A DNA stretch of 49,220 nucleotides from NCBI GenBank assembly GCA_038199755.1, contig JBBPYR010000333.1, positions 1 to 49,220 of the forward strand, written 5' to 3'. A program made the position numbers and the translations under genes. The notes under the pieces were generated by a model that worked only from the letters and a program-made list of their open reading frames with translations, was not told the DNA's origin and did not search any database. Positions 1 through 9,600 of the stretch are shown in pieces. Each line of letters begins with the position of its first letter. Position 1 is the first letter of the stretch. This DNA comes from JBBPYR01 sp038199755. Lineage in GTDB: Bacteria > Chloroflexota > Ktedonobacteria > Ktedonobacterales > Ktedonobacteraceae.

Positions 1-38
1 ACGTTTTGTATGTTATTGACATCGTTGCTATTTGCCAT
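1..38 (-). CDS. 5' end of an unidentified downstream gene (partial)
   Basis: An ATG on the minus strand at 38-36 opens a frame that stays open to the window edge and reads MANSNDVNNIQN. It begins 7 bases after the stop of the preceding minus-strand gene. An AAGGAAAA purine run about 10 bases upstream can serve as its ribosome binding site, so it is probably the next gene of the same operon. Only 12 codons are visible, which is too few to assign a family. In related gene orders a three-helix Gln-rich protein of this kind is often followed by a MoxR-type AAA+ ATPase. That is only a context guess. Confidence 0.6.
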   Translation of the reverse strand, partial: MANSNDVNNIQN

Positions 39-44
39 GCTGTC

Positions 45-1670
45 TTATTTTCCTTGTTCTAATGAATTGAAGTAGTCGTGAACGAGGTCTTTCATGTTTG
101 GCGAGACGTTACTATTATCGATGGCATCATGCGCCATCTGGTCGTACTCTTGGATGACTTGAGAATAAGGAATTGAGTTACCAGATTGTACAATGCCATT
201 GTCTCCGCCATTGCTCTGTGTGCTTGTGCCGGACGCTAGCTGTCCTGGTACATACACCTGCTCGTTCTTTCCTAGTTGGTTGCCAGCACCGTTGTTCCCT
301 CCCTGTCCTCCTTGCCCCTGGCCACCTTGTCCTTGTCCCTGGCCTTTCCCTTGACCCTGACCTTGGCCTTGCCCCTGTTGGCCTTGCTGCCCTTGTTGGC
401 CTTGGCCTTGTTGGTTCTGGCCTTGATTTTGCGCTTGGCCTTGCTGTCCTTGTTGCCCCCGACCTTGTTGGCTCTGGCCGCTGTTGTCTGTTGCGGCTGT
501 CAGGTTATCTGCCGCCTGTTGTAATTGCTGCGAGGTCTGGCTAATCGTGCTGTCTTGCGCTTGGTTGCTGGCATCTTGCTTGGCGGCTGCCTGGACCGCG
601 TTGGCGGCGTCATTGATTTCGCTCTGGCTACCATCGGCCAGCGATTTTGCAAGCTGATGGAGCGAGGAACTCAGATTAGGGTTATTGCTAGCGGCGTTTG
701 CGGCTTTTTCGAGTTGTTGGGCAAGCTGGCTGCGTTGTGCTGGTGTGAGCTTGCTTGTCTGGGCCGCGAGCTTTTGCAGGGCATTGGCCAGTGCTTTGGG
801 GTCGCTATTCGCTAGCGCGTTGCCAACTGCGCTGAGGTTGGGATTTGCGCTATTTTGTAATGAACTACTGGCAGCTGCCTGGGCCGCCGAACGATTGGCT
901 GTGAGCGGGTTACGCAGTTGATCGAGTTTTGCCTGAGCTTGAGCAATGGCCTGTTGTGCCTGTGTATCGGTTTTGGCTTGCGCAAGCTGCTTTTGCAGGT
1001 CTTTCAATATTTGGTCGATGGCCTGTTGCTGCTTTTTAGCATCGGGCGTGGTGGCTTGCTGCGCCAGTTCATGGCGCAACTGCTCTATTTTTTGAACTTG
1101 TTGCGCGATGTGCGCTTGAAATGCCGCCTGCTGCTTGAGAATCGCGGTCATCGGGTTTGGCAGCACGAGCAGTAAGACAACGGCAAGAGCGACAACGGCA
1201 ACGGCTATCAGGGCCGCGCGCGAAAGCCGCAGTGAAAGTGCTTGTGTAGGACGATGCTTCTCCAACTGCTCAAGGGCATCGTGTCGCTGTAGGCCTGCAA
1301 GTGTTGAGGTCTCTTGCCGTAACTCCCATGCGGTGCCGAGACGATCATGCAGTGCTAGCCGTGTGTCAACGAGACGTGCGGTCATAGCGAGGGTAGGTCG
1401 ATATCGCCATGCCAGCACGAGAGCAAGCAGCAGGCAAGTAATAGCTAGGCCGATTGCCCACGAAAAAGCACTGGCCCATGGCACGAGACGCGAGATCAAC
1501 AGGAGGCAGCTTGCTATCAAGAGCCCCGCAATGCTTCCTCTCGCGGCCCAGCGTACAAATCGTTGTGTTATCAGTCGCCTGCGCCAGGGCCGTAAAGCTG
1601 CGCCAATGTCTGCTCCGTCCGCTTGCTGTGGCTCGGTGGTTAATAGGCGTGATGGCGTCAGGATTGCCAT
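45..1670 (-). CDS. Three-helix membrane protein with long coiled, Gln/Gly-rich region
   Basis: The protein has 541 residues. Hydrophobic segments lie near residues 45-62, 68-89 and 152-171. A long Ala/Gln/Lys helical region with heptad-like character follows (about 178-395), then a Gln/Gly low-complexity tract (about 398-465). A short conserved-looking tail (VYVPGQ, then IPYSQVIQEYDQMAHDAID) ends the protein. Tails of this type occur in large membrane proteins encoded next to MoxR/DUF58 loci, but no function is established. It follows the ABC permease by 55 bp on the same strand and probably belongs to that operon. The ATG start has a GAGAGGGG run just upstream. The function is unknown. A scaffolding role in the envelope is inference only. 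Confidence 0.8.
   Translation of the reverse strand: MAILTPSRLLTTEPQQADGADIGAALRPWRRRLITQRFVRWAARGSIAGLLIASCLLLISRLVPWASAFSWAIGLAITCLLLALVLAWRYRPTLAMTARLVDTRLALHDRLGTAWELRQETSTLAGLQRHDALEQLEKHRPTQALSLRLSRAALIAVAVVALAVVLLLVLPNPMTAILKQQAAFQAHIAQQVQKIEQLRHELAQQATTPDAKKQQQAIDQILKDLQKQLAQAKTDTQAQQAIAQAQAKLDQLRNPLTANRSAAQAAASSSLQNSANPNLSAVGNALANSDPKALANALQKLAAQTSKLTPAQRSQLAQQLEKAANAASNNPNLSSSLHQLAKSLADGSQSEINDAANAVQAAAKQDASNQAQDSTISQTSQQLQQAADNLTAATDNSGQSQQGRGQQGQQGQAQNQGQNQQGQGQQGQQGQQGQGQGQGQGKGQGQGQGGQGQGGQGGNNGAGNQLGKNEQVYVPGQLASGTSTQSNGGDNGIVQSGNSIPYSQVIQEYDQMAHDAIDNSNVSPNMKDLVHDYFNSLEQGK
300..478 (-). repeat. Low-complexity Gln/Gly-coding repeat tract
   Basis: The DNA is an irregular repetition of CAAGGCCAAGG-type units on the minus strand, encoding runs of GQGQ, QGQQGQ and GGQGQGG inside the 541-residue membrane protein. 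Such tracts expand and contract by slippage. The number of units is likely to vary between strains. Confidence 0.8.
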
Positions 1671-1725
1671 ATAGGACCCCTCTCGCTATGGGACACCAAT
1701 AAGCAATGCCCCACCCTAGATTATA

Positions 1726-2604
1726 CTATGCCGTCGCTGAAACGTTTGTTGATGGTTTGGGTGTGTTCTTTTTAAGGCGTTTCATACGCAATGGTCCTGC
1801 TTTATGTGGCTTGACGGTCCACATGCTCAGGAGGAAAAAGATACCGGTTGCCACCACATTTAATACGGTATACGCAATCCAGGGAGACACATGTGACTTG
1901 CCAATCAGGTAATAGAAATTTTGCACATTGGGATAGGTGCTAATCAAGGCCACAACTGGATTCCAGATGAATATCAATGGCGGCTGACTCGATGTCTGGG
2001 GAGACCCCGAAATGCTGAGGATGAAGTAGATGATGATAGGCATAATCATCCATACGATACCCGACATATAGGCAACCGCAGTGGAAACGGCTGGACGATT
2101 GACGATGGTCGAACAAAATAGGCCAAACGTGCCAATCATAATCGCCGTTACCACAAAGATCAGCAGGGCACTCGCGACTTGCGATGGTGAAATGCCACCA
2201 AAGAAAAAGACCAGACTAAAGAGCGGCACTGAAGCAGCTATCAGAAGTAGCGCATTTGCTATGCCCGCAACCAGCTTTCCTGAAACTAGCGACAGGGAGG
2301 AGAGCCGTGAGCACAATAACAGATCAAAGGTCTGTCGCTCTTTCTCGCCGTTAATCGTCGTTGAGGTGAAGGCAGGGGTGATAAACATGATCAGAAAGAG
2401 TTGCACCTGCGATAACAGAATATACAGGGTGACGCCCGTATCGCTGATATTGTAAGAGCCGTAGCCGTTGACATTACTGAAACGGCTCACGAAGAACCAA
2501 CCGAGCAGGCCCATTAAAAGGATATAGACGACGATCACCCAGATCGTGCGCTCTCGGCGCATGCGCAAGCGTAGTTCTTTGGTCAATAATGCTAAGAAGG
2601 TCAT
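1726..2604 (-). CDS. ABC-2 type transporter permease
   Basis: This is a 292-residue membrane protein with about six hydrophobic segments. The first, near residues 22-40, follows a basic MRRER stretch. Central segments carry the NGEKERQTFDLLLCSRLSS region typical of ABC-2 permeases of the NatB/YhaP type (Glu-Arg-rich cytoplasmic loop between helices 2 and 3). The start codon overlaps the stop of the ATPase gene by four bases (ATGA), so the two are translationally coupled and form one exporter. The substrate cannot be read from sequence. Context (a large surface protein upstream, a coiled-coil membrane protein downstream) suggests envelope function. Confidence 0.9.
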   Translation of the reverse strand: MTFLALLTKELRLRMRRERTIWVIVVYILLMGLLGWFFVSRFSNVNGYGSYNISDTGVTLYILLSQVQLFLIMFITPAFTSTTINGEKERQTFDLLLCSRLSSLSLVSGKLVAGIANALLLIAASVPLFSLVFFFGGISPSQVASALLIFVVTAIMIGTFGLFCSTIVNRPAVSTAVAYMSGIVWMIMPIIIYFILSISGSPQTSSQPPLIFIWNPVVALISTYPNVQNFYYLIGKSHVSPWIAYTVLNVVATGIFFLLSMWTVKPHKAGPLRMKRLKKNTPKPSTNVSATA

Positions 2605-3605
2605 GATGGACTGTTCCCTTCTGTAATGCTCATAAAGACTTCTTCCAGCCGTCCGCCACTGCTACGTGGGGCAAAGGAGACAACGGGTATGCCATGACTG
2701 ATGAGGCTGGCAAGCACTAGATGCAGTGCTTTATCATCACCATCAAAGTCGGCCTGTAGCATAGTATTGTTGCCGCCACTTTCACCGTTTGTACTCGCGC
2801 CGTTGCCACCGTTTGTGTTAGTTGTACCCAACGCACTCACGATACTCACTGCATTGACACCGGGTATCTCTTTAAGTATCTCACTGGCCTCAACACCACG
2901 TTCAAGAACACGAATTTCCAGCTGTCTACCACTACTCAAGCGCCGTGAGACCTGCTCGACATTGCCAGATACGATCAAGCGTCCACCTTGCACGATGGCG
3001 ACATCGCTACACATTTCTGCCAGTTCGAGCAAAATGTGTGAACTGATGATAACCGTTTTGCCCATGCTTTGTAAAGTGCGCAGTAATTCACGCAGTTCGA
3101 CGCGGGCACGTGGATCAAGGCCAGAAGCAGGCTCATCGAGTAAAAGCACCTCTGGATCATGAACAAGAGCGCGTGCCAGACAGAGGCGTTGCTTCATGCC
3201 TCGCGAGAGGCTTTCGACCAATGCATCGCGTTTGCTGCTGAGATCAACCAATTCGAGCAGGTCGGCAATGATCTGTGGGCGTTTCTGGCGCGGAATACCG
3301 TGAATGCCCGCGTAAAACTCAAGGTACTCAACCGAGGTGAGATCAGGATAGACGCCAAAGAAGTCAGGCATATAACCGACTTTCCGCTGAATAACGGATG
3401 GATGGCGGCTGATCTCTTCATTGTCGAACCATACTTGACCCGTGGTGGGTACAAGCAAGGCGGCAAGAATGCGTAGCAAGGTGGTTTTTCCTGCTCCGTT
3501 TGGCCCGATAAGCCCGTAAATGGCGCCGTGCGGAACTTCTAGTGTAAAGTCACTTAACGCATTTACATTGCGATAGCGTTTAGAAACGTTTTGTATCTTA
3601 ATCAT
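2601..3605 (-). CDS. ABC transporter ATP-binding protein (ABC-2 / CcmA type)
   Basis: The protein has 334 residues. Walker A is GPNGAGKTT at 34-42, the signature region LSRGMKQR at 133-140, Walker B LLLDEP at 154-159, and the D-loop SGLDP follows. The switch histidine is in ISSHILLELAE near 189. The signature lacks the second glycine of LSGGQ, which is common in this exporter subfamily. The C-terminal regulatory part holds a Gly/Asn/Ser/Thr-rich insertion near 255-278 that looks like a flexible linker. It couples ATP hydrolysis to the permease encoded immediately downstream. It starts 49 bp after the stop of the 910-residue protein. Confidence 0.93.
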   Translation of the reverse strand: MIKIQNVSKRYRNVNALSDFTLEVPHGAIYGLIGPNGAGKTTLLRILAALLVPTTGQVWFDNEEISRHPSVIQRKVGYMPDFFGVYPDLTSVEYLEFYAGIHGIPRQKRPQIIADLLELVDLSSKRDALVESLSRGMKQRLCLARALVHDPEVLLLDEPASGLDPRARVELRELLRTLQSMGKTVIISSHILLELAEMCSDVAIVQGGRLIVSGNVEQVSRRLSSGRQLEIRVLERGVEASEILKEIPGVNAVSIVSALGTTNTNGGNGASTNGESGGNNTMLQADFDGDDKALHLVLASLISHGIPVVSFAPRSSGGRLEEVFMSITEGNSPS

Positions 3606-3654
3606 ACGCTGGCGTTGCTCCGATATTCATATAGCCAAAACATATAGTGGCGTC

Positions 3655-6387
3655 CTATGCTGCACCTTGTAACTGGAGTGTAGGTTTAGTCAGCACGATC
3701 ATTCCCTGCGAGCTATCCACATGTGCGAAGCGTATCAAGACGCGTCCCTCCGCGTTGATGTAGGCCCCTGCATTCTTGATAGAGACGGTATACGCATTCA
3801 TCGTGAAGCTATCCCAGCTATGGGTATGCCAGTTATACAGGGTGATATGTGCTTGATTCACATCGACAATGTTTTTTAACAGTGAGTTGGCCGCGCCGCT
3901 GGATTGTAAAAATTGGCTTAGATTGTTCGACTCATTAATGCTGAGACCTGTGACATGGAGTGTATTTGGCGTGGGTACAATGCATTCAAAGGTCATGCTA
4001 CCGCCGGTCATGCTATAAATGTCGGCCAGCTGAAGCTGCACATCATTGCTTTGGCCTTGCACATCGACGAGTTGACCCGTAACCAGGTTCGCGGGTAGGT
4101 TTGCTGCACCAGAGAACTGCACAGCAAGTGGTGCCTGTATCACCGTTTCATGTGCGCCCGCCGAGGGGCTACCGTTAATGGTGACATTGCTAGCTAGTGT
4201 GGTGGCCGTGTCAGCCCAACCAATCAGCGTAGCGGCTGCGCCGGGCATAAGGAGCGGGTCTTGGCTAGGCACAGGTGGTGGGCCACCACCGCCGCTTTTA
4301 ATCACACTAAAGCGCGCACTGCTATAGCCGCCAAGTCTCGAAGGCTGATAGCAGAAACCACTGCCGCCACATTGATAGTAGTTATTTTCACCACTTAAGG
4401 CACCGAGCATCGCAACATGTCGTTGCACATCATTTTGCGGTTGCTGACCATTGTAATAGGAGCCATACTGTGACGGTAGACCTTTGCTGGCAGCGATCTG
4501 GTCGGCGAGTAGCGTATTGGGATCGATCGCCGTAGTTGCGAGCGAGAATGAGACCTGCTGCTCAGTGCCTGCATTCAGAGGACCAAGCGATAGATAGCTC
4601 TGGTTCATCAGCACATACACGTCACTGAGTGAGTAAGGAAGCGTATTGCTAATGGTCCCTGAAAGCACGCCATTTTGTAGTGTCAAGTGTGACACAATGC
4701 CACCATGCATCTGTGTATCCCGTTCGCTCATAACGGTGTGTAGTGTCCAGATGTTGACGCTTTGCAGGTCTACATCGGTGTTAGCTGGTGAAGGCGTGAT
4801 CGTGGTCATCTGCGATGATGAGCCACTATTGGGAGAAAAACCTGTGCTGGTTGGTTGTACTAATTCATCACCTGCGATACGCACGTGGAAATCACCCTGG
4901 CTTGGGACAAACACGCCAAGATAAGTGGTGGTATGGGCAGTGCTAGTAACCACTCCTGTTATACCCGTAACAGCAGGTTGGCTCAGGCGTACGACTGAAA
5001 CCGTGCTACTGATAATGGATGTTCCTTTTTGTTGCAGGGCCAGACCGTAGCTGAGCAGACTGAAGACAACGATGGCAATTAGCGTGATGCGCCAACTCCA
5101 ATCGCGCTGCTTCAATCTGCGCACAAGGAGAGAGCGAATGGGACCCAGCACGAGAATGTAGCCGAGGAGCAGGACGAGAATAAACCAGATGGAAGGGAAA
5201 GAATTGGGTAACAGTGATTGAATGACACTCCCCACTCCACTGCTCACATCGTTAGAGAAGCGACCGCTGGGCGGGTAGTTGACGGTTGGTCCGGGGGAAA
5301 GCAGTTGCTCTCCCTGACTGCGCAAGAGCAGGTCTTTCCAGAGGTGTTGTACCTGTGACCAACTCGCTACAGGTTGCAGCGCGGGATCAAATGCCAGATA
5401 GTAAATGATGCCCTGTCCATAGCTCATTTGCGCGATAAGAGGAGTCGAGCCAGCTGCAAGGATAGTCGTACTCGTGGCAGCCTTTGTCGCCACGCTTACG
5501 GTGACGGGTGCTGTCAGGCTTCGGGCCGCGATGTCATCGCCTTTGCTGGCACTATCAATCGGTAGTAGCGGCACTCCCGCAGGTATATCCTGTGTGCCAG
5601 TCACGGTTGCTGGTAAGAGGGCCGCAGGAAGGGGGCTGAGGGTTCGTCGCCATTCAGGACCACCCGCAACTACCAATGCACCCCCTTGATCGACCCAGCT
5701 TTTGAGTGCTAGCAATTGTTCCTGGCTCAGGGTGCTGGTTGTGAAGTTGTCCAGAACGAGCAGATCAAAGTTTTTTAAGACATCAGCCTTCGTGGGGAAG
5801 CTTTTCGCATCTAAAAATTCCGTATTAATCAGTGCGCTTTGATAGGGCAATTGCAAACCACCAAGCCCACCAAAGCCTGTACTCTGATCGGAGAGAATAC
5901 CAATAAAGAGATCATTGGGGCCAAGTGTACGTAGCGTGGTCGTCTGTGTGTTGACCACTTGTCCATTGTTGGCAAGCAAATCCACTCTCATCGCCTGCGT
6001 GCCCCCTTGTATCCCCAGATACAGTGGCGCGTACAGTGTGATCTGTTTCTGGGCACCAGTGGCTAAGGTGATCGGTGCCTGATAAATAGTCTTGCTGCCG
6101 CCACCGCTGCTGTTCGAGGGGTCAGGAATATTGATGTTGAGCTTGCCCGTGAAGTCTGCGCCGCTGTTGCTCAGCGATATCTGGACTGGTATCCAACTTC
6201 CATCACGGAAGCGCGTATTGAAACCTGTATTCACACTCATACTCGGACCATCGGCAGGAAGGCGCGCAGAGGCGAATGCATGGGAAGAGGTGAGAAGAAA
6301 AAGAAGTGCTAGTAGCACAGTGAGGCAGGAACTGTAAAGAAGCCTGACAAACAGAAGAGAAAAAGGCCGCGTATGAGGATGCGACAT
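3655..6387 (-). CDS. Large secreted/membrane-anchored protein with GATase-like domain
   Basis: The protein has 910 residues. A strong N-terminal signal sequence (basic start, hydrophobic core about 10-37, then SHAFASA) leads into an Ig-like beta domain (about 45-150). A Rossmann or glutamine-amidotransferase-like segment follows, with DLLVLDNF and WVDQGGALVVAGGPEWRR (about 160-350). Two membrane helices come next (FPSIWFILVLLLGYILVLGP and the WRITLIAIVVFSLLSYGL segment). The C-terminal half is beta-rich, low in charge, and contains a Gly/Pro-rich loop. The overall plan resembles membrane proteins that accompany gliding-type or exporter ABC genes in several phyla, which fits its place directly upstream of the ABC-2 ATPase. 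No catalytic triad of a real amidotransferase is evident. The function is unknown. Confidence 0.82.
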   Translation of the reverse strand: MSHPHTRPFSLLFVRLLYSSCLTVLLALLFLLTSSHAFASARLPADGPSMSVNTGFNTRFRDGSWIPVQISLSNSGADFTGKLNINIPDPSNSSGGGSKTIYQAPITLATGAQKQITLYAPLYLGIQGGTQAMRVDLLANNGQVVNTQTTTLRTLGPNDLFIGILSDQSTGFGGLGGLQLPYQSALINTEFLDAKSFPTKADVLKNFDLLVLDNFTTSTLSQEQLLALKSWVDQGGALVVAGGPEWRRTLSPLPAALLPATVTGTQDIPAGVPLLPIDSASKGDDIAARSLTAPVTVSVATKAATSTTILAAGSTPLIAQMSYGQGIIYYLAFDPALQPVASWSQVQHLWKDLLLRSQGEQLLSPGPTVNYPPSGRFSNDVSSGVGSVIQSLLPNSFPSIWFILVLLLGYILVLGPIRSLLVRRLKQRDWSWRITLIAIVVFSLLSYGLALQQKGTSIISSTVSVVRLSQPAVTGITGVVTSTAHTTTYLGVFVPSQGDFHVRIAGDELVQPTSTGFSPNSGSSSQMTTITPSPANTDVDLQSVNIWTLHTVMSERDTQMHGGIVSHLTLQNGVLSGTISNTLPYSLSDVYVLMNQSYLSLGPLNAGTEQQVSFSLATTAIDPNTLLADQIAASKGLPSQYGSYYNGQQPQNDVQRHVAMLGALSGENNYYQCGGSGFCYQPSRLGGYSSARFSVIKSGGGGPPPVPSQDPLLMPGAAATLIGWADTATTLASNVTINGSPSAGAHETVIQAPLAVQFSGAANLPANLVTGQLVDVQGQSNDVQLQLADIYSMTGGSMTFECIVPTPNTLHVTGLSINESNNLSQFLQSSGAANSLLKNIVDVNQAHITLYNWHTHSWDSFTMNAYTVSIKNAGAYINAEGRVLIRFAHVDSSQGMIVLTKPTLQLQGAA

Positions 6388-6473
6388 AGATTTTTAGCCT
6401 CTCTTATAAAAAAATAATCTTCAGAAGTATTGTCACAAAAAAGGGATGTGCTACGTTTATTAGGTTCTCTTGT

Positions 6474-6502
6474 AGTATAGCAATTTTTAGCGTGTTTGTA
6501 GA
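6474..6502 (-). promoter_or_regulatory. Candidate sigma-70 promoter of the envelope operon
   Basis: On the minus strand TCTACA (6502-6497), a 17-base spacer and TATACT (6479-6474) lie about 90 bases before the start of the 910-residue protein. The -10 is 5/6 and the -35 is 4/6 against consensus. It would drive the whole minus-strand block from 6387 leftwards. Confidence 0.5.
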
Positions 6503-6596
6503 GAGTCTAAATGGGACATATGCCCCATCTTTCTCCCTCTTTGCGCAAAAGTGCTACATAGCGGCACTATAGATGACGTTCCATGCTGCTATTTTG

Positions 6597-6625
6597 TTGC
6601 GTTGCTAGTTAGGATAGGCTAAACT
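6597..6625 (+). promoter_or_regulatory. Weak candidate promoter of the restriction-modification gene
   Basis: TTGCGT (6597-6602), a 17-base spacer and TAAACT (6620-6625) stand 41 bases before the ATG of the type IIG gene. Both boxes are only moderate matches, and the assignment rests mainly on spacing and position. Confidence 0.3.
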
Positions 6626-6666
6626 AAGAAACTGTAAATCGTGTAAAATGAAGGGTAGTTTCTTAG

Positions 6667-9600
6667 ATGGCACATGATACGAACGATACAGCTACTTTTA
6701 TGCCTTCGCAAATTGTTGATAGTTTCCGTCAGAAGGTAATAGAACGAATACATATTGTGGTGGATGGGAAGGAATATACCTATGCAGAATATTTAACTTT
6801 ACCAGATACAAGGCGTAGTGGAGATGAAGCGAATGCCGTTGATTTACGTTTCACCTTGTATTCCCTAGAATGGCTGGGCTTTACTGCTTCTGATTGGGTA
6901 TACAATGAGCCAGTACAAGGGCAAAAAGGAAACCGCCCTGACTATCTTGTGCGAGGGAGTATTGGGGTCGCTTTTATCTGGGAAGATAAAAATAGCACAC
7001 TTGATCTGAATGAGATTGAGCATCTAGCACAGATGAGGCGTTATAGTATCGGGACAGCAGGATATGCTGTATGGTGCAATATGCGGCGTCTCTATGCCGT
7101 GCGTTTCTCTCCTGGTGATGCTCTCAAATATGATATTCTCGCTGATGTTTCGCTTGAGGAATTATTTGGTTCACAAACCCTCCTCCCAATACATACAGAG
7201 ACACAAGCGACAAATCTTGCTCTTTTCAAATTGCTCTTCAGTAAGGGACGTTTTACACAGTTTTCTGAACTCATTGAGAGGATTGGTGTCGATGAGCAAA
7301 CGTTTGAGGATGCTCAAGAGGGGGCCGTTTCCTTTGAGGATGCTCAAACCATACGCAATTTTATTACTGGTAGTAGGGAGTCTCTTAATCACCTGCGCTT
7401 AGCGGCACTCTCACGTATTCAAGAGGCATTAGCACGTCGTGAAAGGTTGGTCTCTCAAGAGAAAGCTTTGCGGCAAGAGTGGGAGGTAGCGAGAGACGAA
7501 TTTATCGACACGCTCAAATACAATGTGAAAAGCTTCGATGCTATCAGCAAACCCGTTTTTGATGCTATTGAACGTCTCACGCCACAACTAGGTGAGATAG
7601 AAACGCAAGAGATCAGCAAGGTCAAAGAAATATTTGAGCGTGTAGCTGGCATTGGCGTGGGAAAAGCTTCTGCCGCCTCACGTGCTCGCTTTGAGAAATG
7701 GCTGGAACGTGCGCTCCATATCAATAGTGCATTGCTTTCTTTGCGCTTCATTTCACAGGAGCCGTTTAGAATTGCCGATGCTTATCGCATCTGGAGCGAG
7801 CGGCAGAATGATAAAGAAGACATGCGTGTGGAAATTTTTGCCGAGCAGGTTTCCTATGTTTTCTTCGTGCGCCTATTGCTCATTCGCGTGTTGGAAGACA
7901 AACATGTTTTGCGTCCACGTCTCGCCAGCGATGGTGGGTTTCTTGATTGGAGTAATTATGTTAAGCGGCACTTCAAAGAGCTTGATGGCATAGGTATCTT
8001 GAATGAGAACTATTGCAACATTCTGGCGCGTAAAGCAGGGCAATATTACTTGCATTTTTTTCAACAAGCAATCTTTGACTGGTTTAATCCTGACGATTTT
8101 CTGCTAGTGGAAACATTAGAATTTTTGTGTCGTTACAATTTCCGCAATGTGACGAGCGACATTATCGGTTTTACCTATGAAGAATACATTGAGCGTAACG
8201 CAAGAAATCGCAAAGGTCACTTTTTAACGCGCCCAGATGTGGTAGAGTACATGCTTGATGTATTAGATTATAGCGGTCCACAAATTATTGGGCGGCGTAT
8301 CTGTGATCCCGCTTGCGGCAGTGGTAGCTTTCTTGTCCATGCCGCTCGTCGCTATCGTCGGGCATTGGTAACCTATTTTTGTAATACATACAAACTGCAA
8401 GAAGCAGAACTGTACGCAAATCAGCAGAGGCGTGTGGAACTGGCACACCGTTATTTGAATGATCTCATCGACCTCTTTTATGGTATGGAAATGAATCCCT
8501 TTGCATGCTATCTCGCGGAAATGAACCTGTTGATTCAAAGCGTGGATGATCTGGCCGTCCTTCAAGATGCTGGTGATAGGCAACCTATTGAGCGTTTTCA
8601 GGTCTTCAACACTGATAGCCTCGATCTACCCCGTGAAGTACTCGATACTGATATGAGTGATACCAGCCAAGGCGTGCTTGTCCCTGATCGTCTGAGTGAT
8701 CGCCTGAGTGATGAAGCATATCCCATCAAAGCAAAACTTGGTCAGTTCGCCGAGGGCTTCTTTTATATCATTTCCAATCCGCCCTATGTGAATAGTAGAC
8801 AGGAGGATATGGATGTCAATCGTTACAAAAATACTGCTTTCTATCGTGCCGCTCTTTCAGGCGATACCAACCTTTATCTCCTCTTCTTGCGTCTAGGTAC
8901 GTACTACCTAAGCTACTATGGACAGATGGTTTACATTATTCCTCTGACCATCTTTGGTGACAGAAGTGCCAGTGCGATTCGCAAATTGCTCAAAACCCCT
9001 CCTTTTAACCCCGATGTCGCGATCCGCTTTTATCGCGGCGATATTTTGTTTCCCGGTGTCGATCAAGCTGTTGGTATTGTGCGAATCACACATTCACAAC
9101 CTACAACCTCTATAACAATTAGTGGTGGCCTAACTATTCAAGAGGCAAGGGCAGCACAATTTACCACCACGCTAACGAATGTTATTGAGGCTGTCCCCCA
9201 GAACGGTATCTGGCAAGGAAACTGGCTCGTTGCCGATAGTCAAATAAGTTTAGCTATTTGGGAACATACCAAGCGTATAAGTGCAAATTTGACAAATCGC
9301 CTAACCTTCCTTTTAGACGAGATTTTTGATATCAAACAAGGAGATATCAATGCTACCATGTTAAATCCTTTGCGATTAGGTCCTAAACAAGGAAGTTTTT
9401 CTAAAGGACATGTGGCTATTTATAAAGGAGAGGACATCAAGTCATATGCGCCGTTACCTATTCTTCCATCTGACTGGGCTATGGTTTCACCCACTAGTGG
9501 CAAAGAGGCTGCGCGAACCTATCAGGTGTTGGAGCAACTAAAACAATCTACTACCATTGAACGTGGTATTATTTTACGGCAAGTAACTCGATTGAATACA

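Noticed and set aside
6510..6580. Near-palindromes GGGACATATGCCCC and GTGC-N9-GCAC between the divergent genes
   Set aside because: They are imperfect and short. They could be operators but are too weak to call.
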